A stretch of DNA of 64,000 nt, from NCBI GenBank assembly GCA_022823945.1, contig JAJEBK010000014.1:62001-126000 (forward strand), given 5' to 3'. Of this stretch, positions 53,806 to 63,443 are shown one piece after another. The stretch is from Anaerolineae bacterium (GTDB taxonomy: Bacteria > Chloroflexota > Anaerolineae > Aggregatilineales > Phototrophicaceae). The notes under the pieces were generated by a model. That model worked only from the letters and a program-made list of their open reading frames with translations, searched no databases and was not told where the DNA came from. Position numbers and translations under genes: made by a program. Each line of letters opens with the position of its first letter. The stretch's first letter is position 1.

Positions 53806-56800
53806 ATGGGCTTCAAGAAGTTCTTTCCAAAATCCCGTCTGATGTGGCTGGTCATCGTGCTTTTGAGCCTGCTTGCGCTGCCTGTCGGCGTGCAGGCGCA
53901 AGATCCGCCAGAAAATGTACAGCTTTCCAACCCCACCACGAGCAGCCTTACCCTGTCCTGGGACGTGGTCGACGGGGCGACAGGTTATGAATACCGTGAG
54001 GTATCTCCTAACACCGGCATAGAACAGTCGGTTGTGGGCGGCAGCACATCTTCCGTCACAATCAGCGGCCTGGGTTCTTCCACATTTTATGGATTCCAGA
54101 TGCGCACTGTGGTCGGCAGCCAAAAATCATTGTGGACCCAAACAGCCATTCAGTATACAAGTCCAAAGCCGCCAAGAAATCTACGGACAATTTGTGTGGC
54201 TGGCACCACTGCGCAAGTCGCCTGGGATGCGCCGGATTTAAGCGGCAGAACCAGCGTAGTGTACCCGCCATTCAATTATGAGGTCAAGATCAACAACGGC
54301 AACTGGCAAGCCCGAGCCTCGTCGCGGGGCCGCCTGATTAGCCAGCTGACTGTGGGTACAACTTACACCTTCCATGTTCGCGCGCTGCTGCAAAATGCTT
54401 TCAGCGCCGAAACGAGCGCCCAAGTAACCACCAAGGTTGTGCACATTGCGCCGCCGACAAATTTGCAAACCTCCGATATCACTAGCAGTTCTATGACGTT
54501 GACCTGGAATGCGAGCAGCACCAGCTCAGTTTCTTCCTATGAAGTCAGCTCCGATGATGGTGCCACCTGGGTCGATTCTGGCAGCGACCTCACCCACAGC
54601 TTCACAAATCTGGATGACCACACCAGCTATAGACTGCGTGTTCGCGCGAAAAGCGGCAGCGACATCTCCTGCCCTGTCACTGCGGAGGCGGCGACAACCT
54701 TGTCGAACTCGCCGACGAACTTGAGCACCAGCGGCATCACCCAAACCGCCATCACCTTGTCCTGGACGAAATCCGCCACCGCCACCGCCTACAAGGTGCG
54801 CAAGGACACGGACAGCTGGACGACCTTGGGCGATGTTGCGACTTATGACTTCACCGGGCTGACTGCCGATACCGCCTACAACCTGCAAGTCCTCGCCGTC
54901 CATCAGCACGGCGATTCCGATATCGCAGCCATAAACGCCCGGACCTTGATCAATGTGCCAGCCGCGCCATCGGGCTTGGCTACCAGCGGCTTCACCGAAA
55001 CCGGCATCACGCTGTCCTGGACGAAATCCGCCACCGCCAGCGCCTACAAAGTGCGCAAAGACAGCGGCGATAGCTGGACGACCCTGGGCGATGTCGCGAC
55101 TTACAGCTTCACCGGCTTGAGCGCCGGGGCGAGCTACAGCCTGCAAGTGCTCGCCAGCAACGCCGGTGGCGATTCTGCCCCTGTTTCTATTGATGCCAGC
55201 ACCCTGCCCGCCGCGCCAACGGGCTTGGCTACCAGCGGCATCACGCAGACGGGCATCACCCTGTCCTGGACGAAATCGACTGGCGCAACCGCCTACAAGG
55301 TGCGCAAAGACAGCAACGATAGCTGGACGACCCTGGGCGATGTCGCGACTTACACCTTTACCGGCTTGGATGCCAACACGGCTTACACTTTGCAAGTCCT
55401 CGCCAGCAACGCGAGCGGTGATTCTGCCTCTGCGTCCATCAGCGCAACGACGTTACTCAACGCGCCTGCCGCGCCAACGGGCTTGAGCACCAGCAGCATC
55501 ACGCAGACCGCTATCACGTTGTCCTGGACGAAATCCGCCACCGCAACCGCCTACAAGGTGCGCAAAGACAGCGGTGATAGCTGGACGACCCTGGGCGATG
55601 TCGCGACTTACAACTTCACCGGGCTGACTGCCAACACGGCTTACACCTTGCAAGTCCTCGCCAGCAACGCCGGCGGTGATTCTGCCCCTGCGTCCAGCAG
55701 CGCAACGACGTTACCCAATGCGCCCGCCGCGCCAACCGGCTTGGTCGGCAGCAACTTCTCGACGACAGGCATCACCCTGTCCTGGACGAAATCGACTGGC
55801 GCAACCGCCTACAAGGTGCGCAAGGACAGCAACGATAGCTGGACGACCCTGGGCGATGTCGCGACTTACAACTTCACCGGCTTGAGCGCCGGGACGAACT
55901 ACAGCCTGCAAGTCCTCGCCAGCAATGCCGGTGGCGACTCCACTGCCGCTTCTATCGATGCCTTCACCCTGTCTGTCGCGCCAACGGGCTTGAGCACCAG
56001 CAGCATCACGCAGTCCAGCATCACACTGAATTGGACGAAATCGACTGGGGCAACTGGCTACCAGGTGAACGGCGGGGCGCTGTCCGACTGGACGACGTTG
56101 GGGGATGTCGCGACTTATACATTCAGCGGCTTGAGCGCCAACACGCAGTACACATTGCAGGTGCGGGCGGTTAATTCGAGCGGCGAGTCCAGCGCGGCAT
56201 CAGCCACCGCCAGCACGCTGCCCAATGCGCCGGGCGCGCCGACGAGTTTGACGACCAGTGGCATCACGCAAACAGCCATCACCTTGAATTGGACGAAGCC
56301 GGCCAGTGGGGACGGCTACCAGGTGAATGGCGGGGCGCTGTCCGGCTGGACGAATGCCGGCGATGTAACGACCTATACTTTCACTGGCTTGACCGCCAAC
56401 ACACAATATACATTGCAGGTGCGGGCGTTGAACCAGGGCGGGAATTCGGGCGCGGTATCCGCAGCCGCCAAGACCTTGCCCAACGCGCCCACCAGCCCGG
56501 CAACTTCCGAAATCACGAGCAACAGCATCAAGCTGAGCTGGACAGCCAGCGCTGGCGGTGCCGACAGCTACGAAGTCAGCAGCGACGGATCGACCTGGGT
56601 GGATTCGGGCGGCAGCGATACGGAACATATCTTCACCGGCCTGGATGCCAATACGGCATACACGCTGCGAGTACGGGCGAAAAATAGCAGCGGGGAATCG
56701 ACTGCGGTTTCTATCGCAGCCAGGACATTGGTCAACGCGCCGGGCACACCAGATGACTTGGAAACCAGCGGCATCACGCAAACGGCTATCACGCTGTCCT

Positions 56801-59800
56801 GGACGAAATCGACTGGCGCAACCGCCTACAAGGTGCGCAAAGACAGCGGCGATAGCTGGACGACCCTGGGCGATGTCGCGACTTATGAATTCACCGGGCT
56901 GACCGCCGATACGGCTTACACCTTGCAAGTTCTCGCCAACAACGCCGGCGGCGATTCCGAGATCGCTTCTATCGATGCCTCGACGCTGCCGAATGCGCCA
57001 GCCGCGCCGACAGGTCTGACCACCAGCGGCATCACCCAAAACAGCATCACCCTGTCCTGGACGAAGTCAACTGGCGCAACCGCCTACAAAGTCCGCAGAG
57101 GCACAAATGGCGCGTTCACAGAACTCGGCGATGTCGCGACTTATACTTTCACTGGCTTGACTGCCAATACGGCTTACACCTTGCAAGTGCTGGCTAGCAA
57201 TGCCGGCGGCGATTCTGCCACCGCGCAAACATCCGCAACGACCAATAATGTGCCGCCACCGGCCGCGCCGGCCGCGCCAACAGGCTTGAGCACCAGCGGC
57301 ATCACGCAGACGTCGATCACCCTGTCCTGGACGAAGTCAACTGGCGCAACCGCCTACAAAGTGCGCAAGGGCACGGACAGCTGGGCGACCCTGGGCGATG
57401 TCGCGACTTACCAATTCACCGGGCTGACTGCCGATACGGCTTACAGCCTGCAAGTGCTGGCCAACAATGCCGGCGGCGACTCCACTGCCGCGTCCGTCAA
57501 CGCCAGGACACTGGTCAACCCTCCAGCCGCGCCAACGGGCTTGAGTACCAGCAGCATCACCCATAACAGCATCACGTTGAATTGGACGAGAGTGTCCGGG
57601 ATCACCTACCGGGTGAACGGCGGGGCGCTCACAGAATGGACTACGGTGGGTGGTGTCGCGACCTACACTTTCACCGGCTTGGCCGCCAACACACCATATA
57701 CATTGCAGGTGCGGGCGCTGAACAGGAGCGGGCCGTCCAGCGCGGCATCAACCAGCGCCACGACACTGGCCGCCCCGCCAGCTGCGCCAGCTGCGCCGAC
57801 GAGTTTGACGACCAGCGGCATCACGCAGACGGCCATTACCTTGAATTGGACGAAGCAGGCCGGTGCGAGCGGCTATCAGGTGAACGGGGGAGTGCTGTCC
57901 GACTGGACAAATGCCGGCGATGTCGCGACTTATACATTCACCAGCTTGACCGCCAACACGCAGTACACATTGCAGGTGCGAGCGCTAAACCGGGGCGGGA
58001 ATTCGGCCGCGGTATCCTCAGACGCCAAGACCTTGCCGAATGCGCCCACCAGCCCGGCAACTTCCGAGATCACAAACAACAGCATCAAGCTGAGCTGGAC
58101 GGCCAGCATCGTCGGCGCCGACAGCTACGAAGTCAGCGCCGACGGGTCGACCTGGGTGGATTCGGGCGGTAGCGATACCGAGCATGCCTTTACCGGTTTG
58201 GATGCCGATACGGCGTACACATTGCAAGTGCGGGCGAAAAATAGCAGCGGGGTATCGGCGGCGGTTTCTGTCGCCGCCAGGACCCTGCCCAATGCGCCGG
58301 CCGCGCCGACAGGCTTGACCACCAGCGGCATCACCCAGAGCAGCGTCACCTTGTCCTGGACGAAATCGACTGGCGCTACCGCCTACAAAGTCCGCGCAGG
58401 CACAACTGGCGCGTTCACAGTACTCGGCGATGTCGCGACTTACACCTTTACGGGCTTGACTGCCAACACGGCTTACACCTTGCAAGTGCTGGCCAGCAAT
58501 GCCGGCGGCGATTCTGCCACCGCACAAACGACGGCTACGACGAACAATGTGCCGCCACCGGCCGCGCCAGCCCCGCCAACGGGCTTGGCCACCAGCGGCA
58601 TCACCCAGACAGAAATCACGCTGTCCTGGACGAAATCGACTGGCGCAATCGCCTACAAAGTCCGCAAAGACAGCAACGATAGCTGGACGCCCCTGGGCGA
58701 TGTCGCGACTTACGAATTTACCGGACTGACTGCCGATACCGACTACAGCCTGCAAGTGCTGGCCAGCAATGCCGGCGGTGATTCTGCTGCCGCGTCCATC
58801 AGAGCCAAGACACTGGCCAACGTGCCAGCCACGCCAGCAGACCTGGCTACCAGCGAAATCACGCAGACAGAAATCACCCTGTCGTGGACAAAGTCGACTG
58901 GCGCAACCGCCTACAAGGTGCGCAAAGACACGGACAGTTGGACAACGTTGGGCGATGTCGCGACTTACCAATTCACCGGGCTGACTGCCGATACCACCTA
59001 CAGCCTGCAAGTTCTCGCCAGCAACGACGCCGGTGATTCTGCTGCCGATTCCATCGCCGCCAAGACCCTGCCCAATGTGCCAGCCGCGCCGACAGGCTTG
59101 ACCGCCAGCGACTACACGCCGACAGGCATCACGCTGTCGTGGACAAAGTCGACTGGCGCAACCGCCTACAAAGTCCGCAAGGACAGCAACGATAGCTGGA
59201 CGATCCTGGGCGATGTCGCGACGTACCAATTCACCGGCTTGACAGCCAATACGCAATATACACTGGAAGTGCTGGCCAGCAACGCCGGCGGCGATTCTGC
59301 TGCCGCTTCTATCAATGAAAGCACTTTGCCCGCCGTGCCAATTGGCTTGACAACCAGTGGCATCACGCAAACAGCCATCACCCTGTCCTGGACGAAATCG
59401 ACCGGTGCCACTGGCTACGATGTGCAAGGCGGTACGCTCAATAGCTGGACCGATGTCGGCGATGTCGCCACCTATACCTTCAGCGGGCTGACTGTCAATA
59501 CGCAGTACAACTTGAGTGTCAGAGCCAAGAGCAGCGATGGAACAACCGCTGGCGCTTCCATTTCCACGCGCACGCTCCCGCAGACCGGGCTCGCCAGCCC
59601 CTCCGATGTGAATACCAGCGGCATCACGCAGACCGCCATCACCCTGAACTGGACCAAGGTCAGCGCCGCCACGAGCTACGAGGTCAATGGCGGCGCGCTC
59701 ACCGGCTGGACAGATGTTGGCGATGTCGCCGCCTACACCTTCAGCGGGCTGAATGACAACACGCAATACAGCTTGCAAGTGCGCGCCATAGACAGCTTCG

Positions 59801-60852
59801 ACAACCGCACCTCCGCCGCCGTTTCTGTTTCGGCACAAACCTTGCTCAATGTCAACCCGCCCCAGAATTTGCAAGCCAGCGAGATCGATGAAACGCAAGT
59901 TACAGTGGAGTGGACGGACCCGGTCGAATCCCAGAGTTTGCAGATCCAAGCCGCGATGAATTATCAGGTTCGAGGCGGCATGGTATCCAGCTGGACGAAT
60001 GTTGGCGATGTCAACAGCTACACATTTGTTGGCTTGAACCCAAATACACAATACAACTTGCAAGTGCGGGCGCAGCAGAGCAGCGTATACTCGCCACCAG
60101 TCGAGGTATTGGCGCAAACGCGCAGGCCGTCAACGGGCAGTTCGGGGCAGGATTCAATAAATTTGGGGCAGCCACCGCGGCCATCGGGCAATGGCGATGC
60201 TGGAGATGAAGACACTCGCGGCTCCAGCAGCACCACCGCGAGCGACCTCTTCACCGAGCCGAGCGAGCCGAGCGCACCGAGTGGACCCGCCTTCAACTGC
60301 AATGACGAACAGAAAGCAATGATCAGCATCAGCCCACAGCCGCCCGGATTGAATGTGCAATGCGTCGGTCCCAACGGCGTCGGCGACCCCGGCCTGGTTG
60401 CGCGCGGCGTTGTCCTGGGAGTCGATGTCTGGGGCTGGGTGCGCGATTTCGAGGTCTGCTTCAAGCCGGCCGGCGCGGTGGTCTTCCTGGATGCCTCCTT
60501 TAGCCCGCGCCGCCTGACAGATGTTGGTCTCTATAGCCGCGCTGGCATGACCTGCGCGCGACTGGCTCGCCCCGGCACCCTGGTGCTGCTGACCGAGCCT
60601 TCCAGCGATCAGCCGCCAGCTATCGCGTCAGATCCCCTCCCTCCAGCATCTTCGGTCGGCAATTGTATGGTGCAGACCCTCGACAACATCAACTTCCGCG
60701 CCACGCCGGGCGGTCAACTCATCGTGGTCCTGGGGCGCGGCCTCATCCTGAGGGTCTATGAAAAGCAGGGAGACTGGTACAACGTTGACTTTTATGAGCA
60801 GCGGGGCTGGCTGCATGCAGATTATGTGAGAGCGATCGGGGATTGCGGCTAA
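53806..60852 (+). CDS. Giant secreted protein: 24 FN3 repeats, DVWG domain, SH3b
   Basis: About 2348 aa, uninterrupted. The signal peptide (LMWLVIVLLSLLALPVGVQAQ) is followed by 24 fibronectin-III units of about 85-95 residues. Most open with PAAPTGLxTSGITQT and contain SWTKSTGATAYKVRKD and GDVATYxFTGL, nearly identical at DNA level. A Ser/Pro linker leads to the ~90-residue domain (VQCVGPNGVG...LGVDVWGWVRDFEVCF...FLDASFSPRR...MTCARLARPGTLVLL) and one SH3b domain (NINFRATPGGQ...RGWLHADYV). No membrane anchor or LPxTG motif; attachment is probably through SH3b. Ribosome site GAGAGGGC. Likely adhesin or matrix fibre, by inference. Confidence 0.85.
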   Translation: MGFKKFFPKSRLMWLVIVLLSLLALPVGVQAQDPPENVQLSNPTTSSLTLSWDVVDGATGYEYREVSPNTGIEQSVVGGSTSSVTISGLGSSTFYGFQMRTVVGSQKSLWTQTAIQYTSPKPPRNLRTICVAGTTAQVAWDAPDLSGRTSVVYPPFNYEVKINNGNWQARASSRGRLISQLTVGTTYTFHVRALLQNAFSAETSAQVTTKVVHIAPPTNLQTSDITSSSMTLTWNASSTSSVSSYEVSSDDGATWVDSGSDLTHSFTNLDDHTSYRLRVRAKSGSDISCPVTAEAATTLSNSPTNLSTSGITQTAITLSWTKSATATAYKVRKDTDSWTTLGDVATYDFTGLTADTAYNLQVLAVHQHGDSDIAAINARTLINVPAAPSGLATSGFTETGITLSWTKSATASAYKVRKDSGDSWTTLGDVATYSFTGLSAGASYSLQVLASNAGGDSAPVSIDASTLPAAPTGLATSGITQTGITLSWTKSTGATAYKVRKDSNDSWTTLGDVATYTFTGLDANTAYTLQVLASNASGDSASASISATTLLNAPAAPTGLSTSSITQTAITLSWTKSATATAYKVRKDSGDSWTTLGDVATYNFTGLTANTAYTLQVLASNAGGDSAPASSSATTLPNAPAAPTGLVGSNFSTTGITLSWTKSTGATAYKVRKDSNDSWTTLGDVATYNFTGLSAGTNYSLQVLASNAGGDSTAASIDAFTLSVAPTGLSTSSITQSSITLNWTKSTGATGYQVNGGALSDWTTLGDVATYTFSGLSANTQYTLQVRAVNSSGESSAASATASTLPNAPGAPTSLTTSGITQTAITLNWTKPASGDGYQVNGGALSGWTNAGDVTTYTFTGLTANTQYTLQVRALNQGGNSGAVSAAAKTLPNAPTSPATSEITSNSIKLSWTASAGGADSYEVSSDGSTWVDSGGSDTEHIFTGLDANTAYTLRVRAKNSSGESTAVSIAARTLVNAPGTPDDLETSGITQTAITLSWTKSTGATAYKVRKDSGDSWTTLGDVATYEFTGLTADTAYTLQVLANNAGGDSEIASIDASTLPNAPAAPTGLTTSGITQNSITLSWTKSTGATAYKVRRGTNGAFTELGDVATYTFTGLTANTAYTLQVLASNAGGDSATAQTSATTNNVPPPAAPAAPTGLSTSGITQTSITLSWTKSTGATAYKVRKGTDSWATLGDVATYQFTGLTADTAYSLQVLANNAGGDSTAASVNARTLVNPPAAPTGLSTSSITHNSITLNWTRVSGITYRVNGGALTEWTTVGGVATYTFTGLAANTPYTLQVRALNRSGPSSAASTSATTLAAPPAAPAAPTSLTTSGITQTAITLNWTKQAGASGYQVNGGVLSDWTNAGDVATYTFTSLTANTQYTLQVRALNRGGNSAAVSSDAKTLPNAPTSPATSEITNNSIKLSWTASIVGADSYEVSADGSTWVDSGGSDTEHAFTGLDADTAYTLQVRAKNSSGVSAAVSVAARTLPNAPAAPTGLTTSGITQSSVTLSWTKSTGATAYKVRAGTTGAFTVLGDVATYTFTGLTANTAYTLQVLASNAGGDSATAQTTATTNNVPPPAAPAPPTGLATSGITQTEITLSWTKSTGAIAYKVRKDSNDSWTPLGDVATYEFTGLTADTDYSLQVLASNAGGDSAAASIRAKTLANVPATPADLATSEITQTEITLSWTKSTGATAYKVRKDTDSWTTLGDVATYQFTGLTADTTYSLQVLASNDAGDSAADSIAAKTLPNVPAAPTGLTASDYTPTGITLSWTKSTGATAYKVRKDSNDSWTILGDVATYQFTGLTANTQYTLEVLASNAGGDSAAASINESTLPAVPIGLTTSGITQTAITLSWTKSTGATGYDVQGGTLNSWTDVGDVATYTFSGLTVNTQYNLSVRAKSSDGTTAGASISTRTLPQTGLASPSDVNTSGITQTAITLNWTKVSAATSYEVNGGALTGWTDVGDVAAYTFSGLNDNTQYSLQVRAIDSFDNRTSAAVSVSAQTLLNVNPPQNLQASEIDETQVTVEWTDPVESQSLQIQAAMNYQVRGGMVSSWTNVGDVNSYTFVGLNPNTQYNLQVRAQQSSVYSPPVEVLAQTRRPSTGSSGQDSINLGQPPRPSGNGDAGDEDTRGSSSTTASDLFTEPSEPSAPSGPAFNCNDEQKAMISISPQPPGLNVQCVGPNGVGDPGLVARGVVLGVDVWGWVRDFEVCFKPAGAVVFLDASFSPRRLTDVGLYSRAGMTCARLARPGTLVLLTEPSSDQPPAIASDPLPPASSVGNCMVQTLDNINFRATPGGQLIVVLGRGLILRVYEKQGDWYNVDFYEQRGWLHADYVRAIGDCG

Positions 60853-60874
60853 CATAGCGCAGTTCCCCCGCCTC

Positions 60875-60939
60875 GGTGGGTCAGTGTCGGCGCGCTCTAT
60901 GCGACTCCAACCGAGCGCGGTAGTGCTATCTGACCCGCC
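60875..60939 (+). terminator. Two-tier stem downstream of the giant gene
   Basis: Outer stem GGTGGGTCAG (60875-60884) with CTGACCCGCC (60930-60939), 10 pairs with one G-U. Inner stem CGCGCTC (60891-60897) with GAGCGCG (60913-60919). No strong T-run follows (CTTTCTCGCG), so a structured 3' UTR is as likely as a classic terminator. The rest of the 288-bp spacer holds repeat copy C. Confidence 0.45.
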
Positions 60940-61033
60940 TTTCTCGCGCTAGAACTCTCAGTAAACGCGAGCAAGTCGTGCGAAAAAGAGCGCTGGTATT
61001 CTGATTCGAAGTTTGTGGGGGGCGAGACTTGAG

Positions 61034-61080
61034 TCGCCCCTGCGACGTTCGTTCATATTGTTGCCTTACTTTGTTGGACT
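61034..61080 (+). repeat. TCGCCCCTACGAC dispersed repeat, copy C (partial)
   Basis: TCGCCCCTGCGACGTTCGTT followed by CATATTGTTGCCTTACTTTG, matching the first half of copies A and B, then diverging. It sits just before the TauE/SafE gene. Confidence 0.6.
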
Positions 61081-61140
61081 TGCTTCTGTGTCTTGTCGCT
61101 CAGCTGTGGTTACAATCTGGCGCGCACCCGGAGGCTCGGA

Positions 61141-61869
61141 ATGGCGCTTTTTTGGGCGAGCATCATCTTGTTTGGCGGCAGCATCGTACAGGGCACAATT
61201 GGCTTTGCGCTGGGCATGATCGCCGTGCCGCTGCTGGTCGAGGCGGGCTACAGCTTGTCGCAGGCGGTGGCGCTGACCACCCTGGCGATCGGCATCCAGG
61301 TGGCATTCGGTGTCTGGCAACTGCGCGAGCACATCCCCTGGGACGATGTCAAATTGGCGGCGCTGCTGCGTTATCTGACCGTGCCACTGGGCATCTGGCT
61401 GTTGTTGCAAATTGAAAATATGGACGCAAACGCCGTCAAACGGCTGGTCGGCTGTGGCGTGCTGCTTGGCGTGGGCTTGCGCATGCTGGCGCGTAGGCAG
61501 AAAGCGCGCGATTTGCCCCTGTCGATTTCTGCCGCCGCCTTTGCGCTGAGCGGCATCTTGCAGGGGCTGGTCGCCATGGGCGGTCCGCCATTGGTGCTGT
61601 GGATGACAACGCGCAGCTTTGACGCGCACCAGGCACGGGCTTTTACCAAAACGCTTTTCCTGTTGAACGCGCCGCTGCAAGTGCTGCTGCTGCTCTTGCT
61701 TTCACAAACCATGAACGCGCAGGCGCTGGGCACGGCGCTGCTGCTGACACCGCTGATCTTCGCAGGCACGACAATCGGCGTGCGCATCGGCAACCGCTTG
61801 TCCAAAGCGCGCTTGAATGCGATCGCGCTGGCGCTGCTTGCGCTGATCGGCTTGAACGCCATTTTCTAG
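61141..61869 (+). CDS. TauE/SafE family (sulfite exporter-like) permease
   Basis: About 242 aa with around eight membrane helices. The two half-repeats are visible: GGSIVQGTIGFALGMIAVPLL (first) and FALSGILQGLVAMGGPPLVLW (second), each with the family's G-x-G-x-G-x-x-x-P-like motif. Family members export sulfite or sulfoacetate or take up organic anions; the substrate here is unknown. GGAGG precedes the ATG at 61141. Confidence 0.86.
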   Translation: MALFWASIILFGGSIVQGTIGFALGMIAVPLLVEAGYSLSQAVALTTLAIGIQVAFGVWQLREHIPWDDVKLAALLRYLTVPLGIWLLLQIENMDANAVKRLVGCGVLLGVGLRMLARRQKARDLPLSISAAAFALSGILQGLVAMGGPPLVLWMTTRSFDAHQARAFTKTLFLLNAPLQVLLLLLLSQTMNAQALGTALLLTPLIFAGTTIGVRIGNRLSKARLNAIALALLALIGLNAIF

Positions 61870-61891
61870 TGGTTCGCTGTGGAGAGGCAAC

Positions 61892-63340
61892 ATGGACGAT
61901 CGCCAGGCGCTTTCTTTCAGCCGAAAAGACATGCGCGAAATCGGTTATGCCGTCATCGAATCGCTGTTGGATTATTACGATTCGCGCGACCAGCGGCGAG
62001 TCGCGCCCCGGCTGGATCATGCCGCTCTGGAGGCGATCTTGCGCGAGCCGCTGCCCCGAGAGGCATCCGACTGGCGCGATGTGCTGGCGCAGTTCCAGCA
62101 GCAAGTTGTCGAAGCGACCAACCATGTCGATCATCCGCGTTTCTTTGGATACATCCCACTGGCGAACAATTTCATAGGCGTGATGGCTGATGCGCTGGCA
62201 GCCGGGCACAACATCTTCAACGCGGTGTGGCTGCAAGGACCGGGCGCGGCGCAAATCGAACGGCTGACGGTCGACTGGCTGCGGCAGATCATGCGTATGC
62301 CCGCCCAGGCTGGCGGCACATTCGTCAGTGGCGGCTCGGTAGCCAATCTGTCGGCGCTGGCTGTGGCGCGCACGGTCTGGCTGGATGGCGACATGTCCGG
62401 CGCAGTCGTCTATTGCTCCGATCAACTGCACTTCGCCATTTCGCGCGGATTGCGGGTGTTGGGCTTCGCCGATGAACAACTGCGGATCTTGCCCAGCGAC
62501 GGCGATTATCGCTTGTCGCCACAACGTTTGCGCGCAGCCGTACGGGCCGATCGCGCGGCGGGATTACGCCCCTTTTGTGTGGCGGCTATCGCAGGCACCA
62601 CCAGCACCGGCGCGGTCGACCCGCTGGATGCGCTGGCGGATACCTGCGCCGAAGAAGGCTTGTGGCTGCATGTGGACGGAGCCTATGGCGCGCCAGCCAT
62701 ATTGACCGAGCCGGGGGCGCGGGCTTTGCGGGGGCTGGGCCGCGCTCATTCCCTGGCTTTGGACGCCCACAAGTGGCTCTTCCAGCCTATCGAATGCGGC
62801 TGTGTGCTGGTGCGCGAGCGGCAATGGCTGCAGCAGACCTTCGCGGCATCGGGCGAATATCTGAAAGACATGGAGCAGCCGGGCGAAGAAAGAAACTACG
62901 GCTATCTGGGCATCCAACTGACCCGTCAATTCCGCGCGTTGAAATTGTGGATGAGCTTCAAGGTCTTCGGTCTGGACGCCATCAGCGAGGCGATCGCGCA
63001 GGGCTTTGCCAATGCAGAACTGGCCGAGCGGCTGCTGCGCGAAGCCGGCTGTTGGCAGATCGTCACGCCGGCGCAGATGGCCATCGTTACATTCCGCTAT
63101 ATCCCGACCAATGGCGATGCGGCGTTGGCTGATGAAATCACGCATGGGCTGGTGGCTCGGCTGTTGGAAGATGGCAGCGCATTCGCCAGTGGCACCCGTT
63201 TGCGAGGCAGGCCCGTCATGCGCATCTGCGCCAACAACCCGCGCACCAGCGAAGCCGACCTGCGGCAGACTGTTCAGATCATGGGGCGACTGGCAGTCGA
63301 CCTGGAAGCCGGAATTTCCAGCAAGTCCGCGCGAGGCTGA
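61892..63340 (+). CDS. PLP-dependent group II decarboxylase (aromatic amino acid decarboxylase-like)
   Basis: About 482 aa. PLP lysine in LALDAHKWLFQPIECG, preceded by the cofactor-binding block LWLHVDGAYGAPAIL. The N-terminal HPRFFGYIPLANNFIGVMADAL is typical of this family. Substrates in the family include aromatic amino acids, glutamate and diaminobutyrate; sequence alone does not decide. GGAGAGG lies 5 nt before the ATG. Co-directional with the TauE/SafE gene (22-bp gap), a probable operon. Confidence 0.87.
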   Translation: MDDRQALSFSRKDMREIGYAVIESLLDYYDSRDQRRVAPRLDHAALEAILREPLPREASDWRDVLAQFQQQVVEATNHVDHPRFFGYIPLANNFIGVMADALAAGHNIFNAVWLQGPGAAQIERLTVDWLRQIMRMPAQAGGTFVSGGSVANLSALAVARTVWLDGDMSGAVVYCSDQLHFAISRGLRVLGFADEQLRILPSDGDYRLSPQRLRAAVRADRAAGLRPFCVAAIAGTTSTGAVDPLDALADTCAEEGLWLHVDGAYGAPAILTEPGARALRGLGRAHSLALDAHKWLFQPIECGCVLVRERQWLQQTFAASGEYLKDMEQPGEERNYGYLGIQLTRQFRALKLWMSFKVFGLDAISEAIAQGFANAELAERLLREAGCWQIVTPAQMAIVTFRYIPTNGDAALADEITHGLVARLLEDGSAFASGTRLRGRPVMRICANNPRTSEADLRQTVQIMGRLAVDLEAGISSKSARG

Positions 63341-63349
63341 GCGCGTCGT

Positions 63350-63387
63350 CTGTACAGTCTGTACAGATGGCGTATCCTTGCTACAAT
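63350..63387 (+). promoter_or_regulatory. Double palindrome and -10 element before the antiporter gene
   Basis: CTGTACAG (self-palindromic) occurs twice, 63350-63357 and 63359-63366, one base apart. TACAAT follows at 63382-63387, so the second palindrome covers the expected -35 position. Looks like a repressor operator. Confidence 0.5.
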
Positions 63388-63443
63388 ACCTACGCTTTCG
63401 TAAACAGTTGCTTCTGATTCCCGTTTGAACTGAGGTCTGGGCT

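Noticed and set aside
58018-60117. 699-codon open frame on the minus strand
   Set aside because: Antisense mirror of the FN3 repeats; it is repetitive only because the sense strand is.
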